Positions 1 through 9,500 of a stretch of DNA of 64,000 nucleotides are shown in pieces. The stretch lies in the NCBI GenBank assembly GCA_029964075.1, contig CM057144.1:10873281-10937280 (forward strand), given 5' to 3'. Made by a program: the position numbers and the translations under genes. The notes under the pieces were generated by a model. That model ran no database searches, was not told the origin of the DNA, and saw nothing but the letters and a program-made list of their open reading frames with translations. Position 1 is the stretch's first letter; every line of letters begins with the position of its first letter. Source of the DNA: Patiria pectinifera (lineage: Eukaryota > Echinodermata > Asteroidea > Valvatida > Asterinidae).

Positions 1-824
1 GTGGACGTTGGAAGCAGGCTATGGGAGAGATATTGGGGGTTTTTTTGGGGGGGGGGGGGGGGGGGATTTTGTCGTTGGAAATTTGAAGGCTAGTAGAGCT
101 TGTCTGGCTTGATCAAGTTGTAGCCAAGTTTAGCTCAATCGGACAGAATATTTTTGTAAATGTCATCATTAAACATAGTGACTGTAGCGCCCCAAACCGC
201 CTTGCCCATATTACTCACTGTAGCGCCCAAAGCCGCCCAATCACTCTTTGGTTGTTATTGATCATCAGTGAATAAACACAATGTAATACAATCTAGCACA
301 GGTTCAAATATTTAATGCATCCCTCTGCGAGCGAGTGCATATTCCTGCACACAGTCAATGAAAAAAAATAAAAGATTTTGTGCAAGAACTAAACATCTAC
401 GTTTTATGAAGGCTTGGCTCACAAAACGTAAAAAGATATTTTCTAGATGGAGGAAGCAGATTTGTCACCTCCCCCTGACACCTCCCGACACCTTCCCCTC
501 CAACGGCACACTGCATGTTCCACCCCACCCCCTCCCCCCTCCCTCCAGCCACCCTCACCTTCACCCCATTTTAGAGTAAATCTCCAAAGAGCCAATCGCA
601 AAAGAAGCTGCCAAGCAATTGTGCTCATTGAAGGAAATTACATAGCAGAATCAGTTGACAAGCCAAAAGATCACATAATGTTCATTGATATTGTCTGGTA
701 CTCTGCAGATGAATTTGCTAAACAAATATCCAAAAACTTCCAGAATCCTTGCCAGCTTAGCAAAAATCCTGTGATCACCTCTGCAAACCCTACTTTTTTG
801 TTTTCGTTTCCCCCCTTTTCGCAG
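1..824. other. Myosin VII intron (window edge)
   Basis: This stretch precedes the first readable myosin VII exon and is probably its intron. It starts with a T run followed by a long G run near 42-66. Two imperfect copies of a short motif containing CTGTAGCGCCC lie at about 183-236. A pyrimidine-rich stretch leads to the acceptor AG at 823-824. The open frame running through 447-824 is low complexity (Pro/Ser/His) and shows no family similarity, so I do not call it coding. Confidence 0.6.
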
Positions 825-944
825 GAGATTTTGGTAACTTACCCTTTCACCAAGATTTCCAACTATAGCAGCGGCAACACCTACTTCCATATGACCATCG
901 GTAACCTGGTATGGGGCACCAAACTACTATGCGAAACATCTCTG
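825..944 (+). CDS. MYO7A: Myosin VII penultimate coding exon
   Basis: 120 nt, phase 0 at both ends. The acceptor is TTTTCGCAG just before 825 and the donor is CTG|GTAAGA after 944. It encodes 40 residues from [10 protein letters not shown] to LLCETSL, the late F3 lobe of the C-terminal FERM domain. Confidence 0.9.
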
Positions 945-1457
945 GTAAGATATTTTTCTCCGGCCTCTTCAAACAGGGAAAAGAGCACATGCAGAATGTC
1001 GTCAGATGAATTTTGAAATTTCAAAAATGGGAGTGGGGGAGTAACTGTGCACTTTTAAAGACTTGAATTTGATTGCACAACAGACCTTTCCATGAAGCCC
1101 CGCCCAGTGCCAAAATGGGCAGCATCACATGCGTATGGAACCACATGCGTCCAGTGGCACACTGCATGTTCCAGCCCCTCGCGCCATGTTGGACATCAAT
1201 CATGACTGTGATTGGTCAAAAGATCTCGGGGGCGGAGCTTAGTGGATTGGTCTATTCAGTATGGAGCACTGTCACAAACTTCCTTGAGTGTGAAAACTTG
1301 CAAATGCACAATAGCTGTGGCAGCTGCATGCGTGCAAAAATGTCAAAATTGTTCTAAATGTGGCTTGTTTTTCATTGCATTTTTACAGGGTTACAAGATG
1401 GACGCTCTTTTGACCTCCTACATCGGCCAGATGCTGAGAGCCAACAATCAAAAGTAA
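825..1457 (+). CDS. MYO7A: Class VII unconventional myosin, C-terminal end (partial gene, last two coding exons)
   Basis: Two exons, 825-944 and 1389-1457, encode the last 62 residues of an unconventional myosin of class VII. The reading ...[18 protein letters not shown]... then [20 protein letters not shown] and [10 protein letters not shown] matches the end of the second FERM domain of myosin VIIa/VIIb. In the family this MyTH4-FERM tail binds cargo and adaptors at actin-based protrusions. Both introns are phase 0 with GT/AG borders, and the stop TAA is at 1455-1457. The protein ends with only about eight residues after the conserved core, shorter than vertebrate myosin VIIa. The position usually Arg in the NLVRG motif is Trp here, and Trp in SNWSSG is Tyr. 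Upstream exons, including the motor, lie outside the window. VIIa versus VIIb cannot be separated from so little, so the symbol is nominal. Confidence 0.9.
1095..1240. repeat. Short TIR element carrying CCAAT and GC boxes
   Basis: The segment begins AAGCCCCGCCC and ends GGGCGGAGCTT, an 11-bp inverted pair with one mismatch. It sits in the last myosin VII intron and contains GTGATTGGTCA, an inverted CCAAT box. Related sequence with the same GC-box and CCAAT-box pairing occurs near 7640-7770 and 36425-36560, so this is an interspersed family. The class is unknown. Confidence 0.5.
1389..1457 (+). CDS. MYO7A: Myosin VII last coding exon
   Basis: 69 nt, acceptor TTTTTACAG before 1389. It reads [20 protein letters not shown], then QK and TAA. 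The join TSL|GYKMD reproduces the conserved family sequence exactly across the splice. Confidence 0.92.
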   Translation, partial: GYKMDALLTSYIGQMLRANNQK

Positions 1458-1710
1458 AACATATGTACAAACCATTCCCAAATACTTCATATATATAACT
1501 TCACTGAAAAAGTGGGACATTCCATACAAGTTATTATTTGCAAACAAGTACAGAGTGAGTTTTCCGAAAAGACGGTATTGTTTCGACTTTGCTTTCATTT
1601 CTGGCTCTGGAACAATTTTTGATCCTCAAAACGAATACTCTTTGGTTGAGATTTCACTTTGTGTCAATTGTGTATTAGATTTGGTGGGGGTAAATTTGTA
1701 TTTTCTGAAC

Positions 1711-1716
1711 AATAAA
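1711..1716 (+). terminator. Candidate poly(A) signal of myosin VII
   Basis: AATAAA lies 254 nt after the stop codon. A second AATAAA lies at 1948-1953. Either could end the transcript; without cDNA the choice is open. Confidence 0.45.
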
Positions 1717-2963
1717 AGCTGTACTAAAAATGCATGCTTACAAGAAAGCTGTCGGCAATATTTCTTATACAGAACTACGGGGCATCGTCTTTCAAATATA
1801 GTTTGTGAAAATAAGGATTATTTTTCGAATATAAGTAAAGTATTTTATAAAACAAAGTAAATACTTAAAATAAATTCTAACATGGAATGTGATATTTAGA
1901 GGCCATTTTATCCGCTGTAAGTTTTGTTACTATTTTAAATTTAAATCAATAAATGTCTGGTTCTGGGGGTAATTAAAAATCAGAATTCAGTGAAGGGTCA
2001 TTTAGCTAGACATAACAAAATGATCGGAAAGTTGCAATTATAGAGAGGTATTCAAAATCTTTTTTGTTTTTTCTCTTGTACATGTAGTGTATGAAGCCTC
2101 TTTGTATTTTTGTCATTGTTGCTTTTTCTGTGGTGAGTTTCTTACTTGTTCCTTTGGAATTTTTTGGTTAAAATTTCAGGTGTTTGATTGGAACATGTAA
2201 TTAAAAACATAATTTTTGAGAGAGGTGGTTCCGATTTTTAAGTTGAGGAGATGTCTCAAAATTCTAAAAATTTCAACAAAACTAGGTTGTCAGCGTTCCA
2301 GCAGATCTATTTATGACTTCAAAGAGACTAAAAAGTCTATTAATGAATTGATTATCGGTTTTTCTTGTAATAACTTTTTATTGAAATTCTCGTTGAAATG
2401 AGTTTCCCTGTTCGGTTAATTCTTTTGAAAAACTTTCACAACAGTTAACCCCATGAGTTCTATTCAGTTTCATTTATTCCATTTCAATTCGTAATCAATT
2501 TGCAAATGTTAAAATTTTCCTCGATTTCGTGGTTGGATTTCACCATAATGTGCCTCAAGTATAATTTTTGTTATCGGAGGAATAAGAAATAATCACAGTT
2601 ACATGCAAGAAGGAAAACGAAAATGTTTCTGTATTTGCCATTTTTTCAAATGGACCACGTCCACAATGTGTTATGTACACGTAATCATTAGGTACTGGGG
2701 TACCTATGTCACCAATTACGGCCAATCAAACATGTACATGTATGTCTTTAAAAATCATGCTGACATTTCCTTCAGTAGTAATTTGTATCACTTATATTTA
2801 CTTTAATTCATTTTTATAGAGAAAACAAAATGCTGTGTCAAAATCATTGTATTCATAACTAAAATAGCGAAAACAGTCTAGTGTGCATTTACGGGAGTCA
2901 GGGATCCAGGTACCCAATTGAATTAAGTTTTAGATTTTAAAAAAATAATAAACCTATCCATAC

Positions 2964-3348
2964 CAGGGGCGGATCCAGGAATTTTCGCCGGAGGGGGGGG
3001 GGGTTCATCAGCAAAAAAATCTGAAATGTAGACTGTTTTTTTCTCCGGACACTTGGCCTCCAAAAATCAAGGCGGGGGGGACTCGTACCATACTTTCAAT
3101 GGGGGGGGGGGGCGCTTTCAAATCCAACGATTATTATCACTAGTACACAACAGTATACAAATCCCCCTAACCAAGCTGGCTCTGTCCGTATTTTGTATTT
3201 TGTGTAAAGGTGGACATTATTACCAGTATAATTTTTGTAGTTGTCAGAGAGGGGGGGGGGGGTTCGCATCATTTTATGAATTTCTATGATTTTTTTTTGT
3301 TTTTTTTTTTGACAGAGCCGCCCCCCCCCCCCCCCCAGATCCGCGCAT
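2964..3348. repeat. G-run-rich repeat with GCGGATC termini
   Basis: The left end reads CCAGGGGCGGATCCAGG and the right end C-run then CAGATCCGCGC, so the ends are inverted around GCGGATC. Inside are G runs near 2994-3002, 3073, 3101-3112 and 3249-3261, with a matching C run near 3320-3336. It looks like a degenerate non-autonomous DNA transposon. No target duplication is clear. Confidence 0.45.
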
Positions 3349-4797
3349 GCAGGCCTATCCGGTCCAGCCGGCCGGACGTTGGTTTCTTGTCGGCACTGTG
3401 GGTTCGCGTTTGAGGTGTTTAAAACCATTGTCGATTTATATGGAAGCAATCAAAACGACGAATACAAGACAAAAATGTATAGGATTTAGATATAAATTAG
3501 TGTTGCTCACAAGCCGATTCTCAGACAAACAATTCTATAGGTTTTCCCGGCCAAATTGGCAACCAATCACCCATTTTCGCACGAATTTGAATGCACATTG
3601 AGATCAACATTCAATTACCTAAAAACACTACTCAATTTCACATGAGAAGCATGCGATTTCACATTTTAATCATGCCATTTCAAAAATGGGGCATTAGAAT
3701 TAAAATTGCACAAACGAGCATCCAAATTCGCCGGAGCTTCAAGCTGTGTAAGTTTGGTCATTCGAATTCACCATTAAGCAAGCATATGTGAAACGTAAGC
3801 AAAGTAATTCGAAAGGGTCCATGTCTTGCCGTTGTTTGTTAGAAGAAGGTGGAGTGTTTTTGTTACAATTTGGAAATGTAGATATAAAAATCTGTCTCCC
3901 ACAAGACTCTGCCATTACTGTGATATCACCATGCAAACTGTAAGATTAAAGAACTAGAAATATCAATATTTCAGCTCATGGGCGTTACATGAGAATTTCA
4001 AATGTAGACCGTGGTCGTTTGATCGAAGCTTTCGATGGCAATGCCCAAGACTATCTTGAACTTGCAGAAAATCTTGGCAAAAATAGATCAACTGCTGCAG
4101 GTCAATTGTAGTCGCGTATCTGAGACCTGGCAGACGGGAAAACCTGCGAAGAGGATGGGCCAGAAACACAAAAGTGGACCACGACATGAAGCAGAAATAA
4201 TCAGAAGGTGAAAGAAATGAAAAGACTTGCATCGTATACCTTCGTTTACTAGTTTGAATGCAAAAAGTGCGAAATAGAAGGCGCGGAAATGAAAACGAAA
4301 ACAAGAATCTCATGCAAATAACCCTAAACCAAACCGACTGCTCGAATGAGCAGTTCTCTGCCCCCTCCAAACAGACACATTTTCAACGGGCCCTGCACTA
4401 GTAACTTCAATTTAGGATGTGTTAAACATGAAAATGTCAAGTCTTAAAACGAATTTGAACGCCTGAAATCTAATACGAACCGTACCACGGGAATGACAGC
4501 AGGGCGCTACTTCGCTTCAAATTTGCCACTATCAAGATGAATTCGAATGCTATTTTTGCGTAATTGGCCGGGAAAACCTATATTACTTTCAGCAAAGAAT
4601 CTTTCAGCATCGATTAATTTTAAAACAAGCAAAAACAATGTAAGTAAAAAAAAACCAAGGGATTTTTAAATCTCCTAATTAAAAATTGCAACCCATGATA
4701 AAAAGTCGGACATGTGGTGTCAAGTCGAGTTCATTCTTCATAACAAATATTGGATTCTTTCACTAGTTTTCCTGCTACTCTGTTCTTCTTCGTGTAA

Positions 4798-4821
4798 CCA
4801 TGGAGCTTTATAGCTCCATGG
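4798..4821. repeat. 24-bp palindrome
   Basis: CCATGGAGCT, a TTAT centre, then AGCTCCATGG: two perfect 10-nt inverted arms around a 4-nt spacer. GTGTAAC flanks the right side and a similar GTGTAA the left. Function unknown. Confidence 0.7.
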
Positions 4822-5339
4822 TGTAACTCGTCGTCTCGGTCCGGTGGTACGTTACTGTGTCACGGTTGAATGAGTTTTCTATAAACGGCAAAAGTTTGTG
4901 AAACATTCTGATAACACAAGAGGGCGCTACACCATACATGTACTTCTTACCTTTTTGGCTTTTTCGGAGCTCGGAGAGAGAGAGATGGGTAACATTTTGT
5001 ATTTAATGAAAATAACTAAAAACCGCATTATTTTCCCCTTAATATAAGTTGTAATCTTACATTTCATGATTGGTAGGTTAGATAGGTTTGATTTTCCCAT
5101 TGTTATTGTTGATGGCAATATCATTTTTTGGTGACCGTATTTCTTTACAAAGATGCGCTAAAGTAGCACATATCGCTCCTTTTGATCGCCCACACTTGTG
5201 TACGGTCTATAAGAGAATTGGGCGCTCTGTAAAAGGTCAAAGTCTGTAGCGCGCACACGGGCGGAACGGTGTTTTATGTGGAACTTTGAAGCGATCGCAA
5301 AAAGTCAATGCAAATTGCTGGCATTTTACGAGTCATTTT

Positions 5340-5585
5340 CCAGTCACTGAGAATATGTACTTTGTGGAGACTTCACTGGAGTACAGGAGGTAACATTAGA
5401 GCTCCTCGACTTGCTCAACTTCAGAGGGGAAAGTCCTAGAAAGTTCGGATGTGATTGAATAATTTTTTTTCCGATCGAGCGGCCATTTTATTCTCGTATC
5501 CTGCAGACCGCCTGTCATGCGTAGGTGTGTACGTGTATGTGCACAACTTCCGGAAGTAGTTTTGCAGAAAACCGCTATGGGGTCG
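5340..5585 (+). promoter_or_regulatory. Probable promoter and untranslated first exon of beta-PIX
   Basis: The coding ATG at 6309 lies in an exon that starts at an acceptor (TTTTACAG, 6159), so a non-coding first exon must exist upstream. A strong donor, GGTCG|GTAAGT, ends a relatively CpG-rich stretch at 5585. No TATA box is evident. Exon 1 extent and transcription start are inferred only. Confidence 0.4.
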
Positions 5586-6159
5586 GTAAGTTAATGCAAT
5601 GTCATTTTTTAGTTTTGAGCTAAAATTCAGTTCCACAATTATGCTCACAATTTCTTGTCTTCATTTTTAAATGTTAAAAAAAATCATATTATTCATAAGT
5701 AGGGCCTAAAATTAATTGAAAGTGTTTGAAACATTTGAATAATTTGGTCAGTTTATCAATTCGCAGTTGATAATGATATGTTGTTTTTAAAGCAACGTTA
5801 ACTATTACATTACATTCGTGACGGTGCAAGTTGAAACTTCTTGATAAGCAAAATGGTAATTGATATGTTGTTTGGTTAAACTTAAGTTAAACTTAAAGGA
5901 ATTATTTCATTCTGAGTGACAGTGACCTTGAGGAATATTTGGTTTCATAACCAGAAATATATTGTCACTTTTTTTATGTCAGACCCCCTAAAGCTACGCA
6001 CTCACCTTCAATTTGTGTGTGACAGGGGGCCCGCATTGCAAGCGTTAGCTACGCAGATTATGGGGCGTCGAGGGTACGTACTAGGCCCCCTTGGTCCTTA
6101 AAGTCCAGCATGTTGAGCATTCGTTGTAACAATTTCCTTTTTGTCTTGTTATTTTACAG

Positions 6160-6308
6160 AATTCACAACACAGCAACAGCAGAACGCTAACGACTTTATG
6201 TTGATGTCACATCAATTACACAGTAACAGTTGACAAAAGCCTTCATCAAATTCCAAAGTTTGGCATTCTCATAAGAGGGACTGGGGACGGTCCCCACGAA
6301 CTACCAAC
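6160..6308 (+). other. ARHGEF7: beta-PIX 5' untranslated part of exon 2
   Basis: 149 nt between the acceptor TTTTACAG (ending 6159) and the start codon. An AAC directly before ATG puts A at -3, a good initiation context. Confidence 0.6.
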
Positions 6309-6531
6309 ATGACCGCTAACACTACCATGACCGACTTTATGGCCGACTGGACGATCAAACGTGTCAAGGCCAGGTATGACTTCAAGGGCGATGGGGACGA
6401 CACGTTGTCGTTCTCCAAAGGCGAGATCATCGCGGTGACCCAGATCGTGGACGGGGGCTGGTGGGAGGGCATGAGCAACGGCCAGGTTGGCTGGTTCCCG
6501 AGCAATTTCGTCAAAGATATCAAGCCAGCCG
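6309..6531 (+). CDS. ARHGEF7: beta-PIX coding exon 1 (SH3)
   Basis: Starts at ATG 6309 (MTANTTMTDFM), chosen because vertebrate short forms also begin a few residues before the SH3. M7 and M11 are weaker alternatives. Encodes the entire SH3 with ARYDF, ELSFSKG-like TLSFSKGEII, GGWWEG and GWFPSNFV. Donor CCG|GTAAGT; ends in phase 1. Confidence 0.95.
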
Positions 6532-9500
6532 GTAAGTTATAGATCTAATCCTGTTATCAGATATTAGGTTTAGGCGAATAAAACTTTTTTGGAATTTAGT
6601 GGAATTCTATCCAGGACGCAGGATTCAATTCAGAATTGACAGCGATTCACCACGCAAACAAAAAACATTATTGAGAAAAGTCATCATATTTGCCAATTTT
6701 TGTTTCTGCTCAGGATTTCAAGGTACATTATACAATCTCTAGGCACCCTGCCAAATGCAACAAAATGCAACCTGGCTAAAATAGAACCCTGCAAAATGCA
6801 AGAAATTGCAACAGTGGATTGTGTTGCATTGTGCAGTGAAACTAGTGCATCGGGTTCGTTAGTGTGACGTCACCATGCGTACTTCACACAGTGTAGCATA
6901 GCACGAATGGAACCGGAAGTTAACGCAACTTGAGCATCAAATGGGCGCTAGTTATCAGTGGTGCGCGGGCGTGTTTGACGTTTTTACTAACGAACTGGAT
7001 ACCAGTCTTAGCACCAAGCAGTTACCCTGCTAAATGCAACCAAATGTACATGTAACAGTGGATTCTGTTGTATTGCCTGGGCACTATGAGTAGTTACCCT
7101 GCGAAATGCAACAACAAATCACAGGGACTTGAGTTGCCTGCTAAATGCAATGTCAGCATGCAACAACTTTTACAATGTACCTTTGTTGCTTTCTGTTGCA
7201 TTTAGCAGGGTTAGGGATAGCTATGGCAGTTAACATGGTTAAGCAGAGTTCAATTGAATACATAGCTGTTTTTTTCACAGTTTGATTTCGACACAGGATG
7301 TTTTTCACCAAAACCTTAGTCAAGTTACAACTTACAAGCATTGTGAGGACCACAGAAAGTTCAATCCTGGGCCCCCACATGGAAGTTTTTGTGGGTGGAT
7401 AAGTACATACCGGTATGTATGTACTTTTGGAATAGTGTGTGGTCTTCTCACAGTCACAAGAGCTCCAATTCGCAGGACACACCACACGTACACATGCTCG
7501 CGCCATAGGTTACACCTCTATGTTCCGACACCCCTATGTTCCGACTGCACATATTCCTATTCCTAACCCTAACCCTAACCCTAACCCTAACCCTAACCGG
7601 GAGTAACACAATCTAGGTTGTCGGAACATACCGGTAGGGGTGTCGGAACATAGAGCAGTCACCGCGCCCTACATGCACATGCACTGCACGCATGTTGGAC
7701 TTTTGTGCATGCTTGTCGGGCATAAACGTAATTCACGGCTGTGATTGGTTGGAACACCATGGGGCGGGGCTCAACCCTCCTATGCAAACGTACATTCTGT
7801 GCCAAGATGTCCTTTCAGTCGAAATCAACCAAGTGACTGTTTTCAATTGTTAAGAATTCCCAGCCTACATAAGGCAGGATTGACTGGCTGTGACTGTTTA
7901 AATGCAGCTTTGCTTAGACTGTGGGTGATTGATAAACTTGCCTGCTTTGCCTGTTCATGTTCTGTTGACTGAATTTGACTTGAGCCGTAGTGCTAGCTTG
8001 ACATTATGATCTGACTGTTGGTGACTAGCCTGTGTTAAAAGTATAGCAGGGGATGGACATTTTGACTGTCTGTGACTGTTTAAATAGCAGGCGGGTTAAA
8101 TTATTGTGAGTCCAGTATTTGTTTAACGGTTAGAAACTATTGCTTGACTACTTAGTTTGTGCAGAATACCAGTCATGAGCAATACACATACACAGTTTTA
8201 GCCGGTAACCTATTCTTGCTCTAGGCAAACCATTCCAATTGCTGATTTGAATAATTATCCCTGTAATAAATCATTGACATCTGTTAGTCATATAATCACA
8301 TGTACATGTATGTATTTTTAGATGTTCAATGACAGGTTCACTGCGCATAGTTCAACTGTCTGGTTGGTTTGTCATTACTATTATTAAATGGGAGACATAT
8401 GGCGCTAGTGTGAAGTTAATTATAAACACATCCTTTCATTTAATTGTTAACATTTTTTGACAAATGTATTAAAATCTGGTTTAGTCAATGTGTATTTTTT
8501 TTTGGGTTAAATGATTAATATCCCAGATTATCAGGAAAACTATTCTTGACTTTTTCATCTGCCCTTAACCTTCCCAGAAGCTAGTCTTTTTTTCTTCTTC
8601 TGCGAGTTGCTTGAATATATTTGCCAAATCATCATGTCAAAGAAATATAAGCTTGTGACAAACTCACTTTAAAATGGCAGCGGTAATGGAATACACACAT
8701 GTATTACACCGTACATCTGCAAAGTACATTAGTATGTACAGTACATGTATGTAACATTGGGTACTAATAGATCGATTGCGTTCAGCAGCCATGTTTGAGG
8801 TGTGTTTTGTTATGTTAATTCATTAACACTGACTGCACAAGAGGTCTGCTCATGCGTATCCCTGTTGAACAAAAGCACACACCTCAAACATGGCTGCAGT
8901 GCAAACGGTCTATTTAAAGATATAGTCCATCATTTGTAATTTGTGCATTTTGTTCGTTTGAAGCAACAAAAGTGCTCAAAATCTAATGAAGGATACTGAA
9001 CAACTAACCTGATGAAGTTTCAGCTCAGCTTCAGCCGTACATTCCGAGAAAAACAGCATTCTAGGATCTCAATTTCAAATCGAAAGTTGCTGAATCATGT
9101 TTTGAATTGGGCCTGAATTCAGCATCCAAGACGCGTTCACACTGAGCCGATTGCAGCTATACGCGATGTCGCGCACTGACCCGACAAATTATAGCAACCG
9201 CGTGTGCGTCGTGCTAATGCTTGCGCGCGCTTCGCTGAATAACAAAACGAACTACTAATTTAAATTTTGCTACGGTGCGTCTTAAGACCGCACCGTTGGA
9301 AAGGCCTTCTTTCGTTGATTACTTCAAAATGACAGCTTGCCAGAAAGAATTTTTTCACAGGGAGTTTAGTCCCCTTACTATCTTTCAACCAAGTATGTTT
9401 TTCAACAATAATTACGCCAGTTACTTTTTGGATGGTTGCAAATGATGGACTATAGCTTTAACAGTGACTCTTGAGTCCTCATCACAGGGAATGTACCTCC

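Larger units (their letters stand above)
1960..5300. other. Intergenic, myosin VII to beta-PIX
   Basis: No supported coding region is seen. The stretch is AT-rich up to about 2960. It then holds a G-run-rich repeat (2964-3348), unique-looking sequence, and a short perfect palindrome at 4798-4821. Open frames here lack family motifs and splice context. Confidence 0.5.

Noticed and set aside
447..1016. A 189-codon frame read as one gene
   Set aside because: Only 825-944 is real (myosin VII exon). The rest is low-complexity intron before the acceptor and read-through past the GTAAGA donor.
6309..6542. A stand-alone small SH3 protein
   Set aside because: The GTAAGT donor at 6532 and the exact phase match to downstream DH exons show that it is the first coding exon of beta-PIX.
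7563..7598. A chromosome end
   Set aside because: Only about six CCCTAA copies with normal sequence and genes on both sides; this is interstitial.
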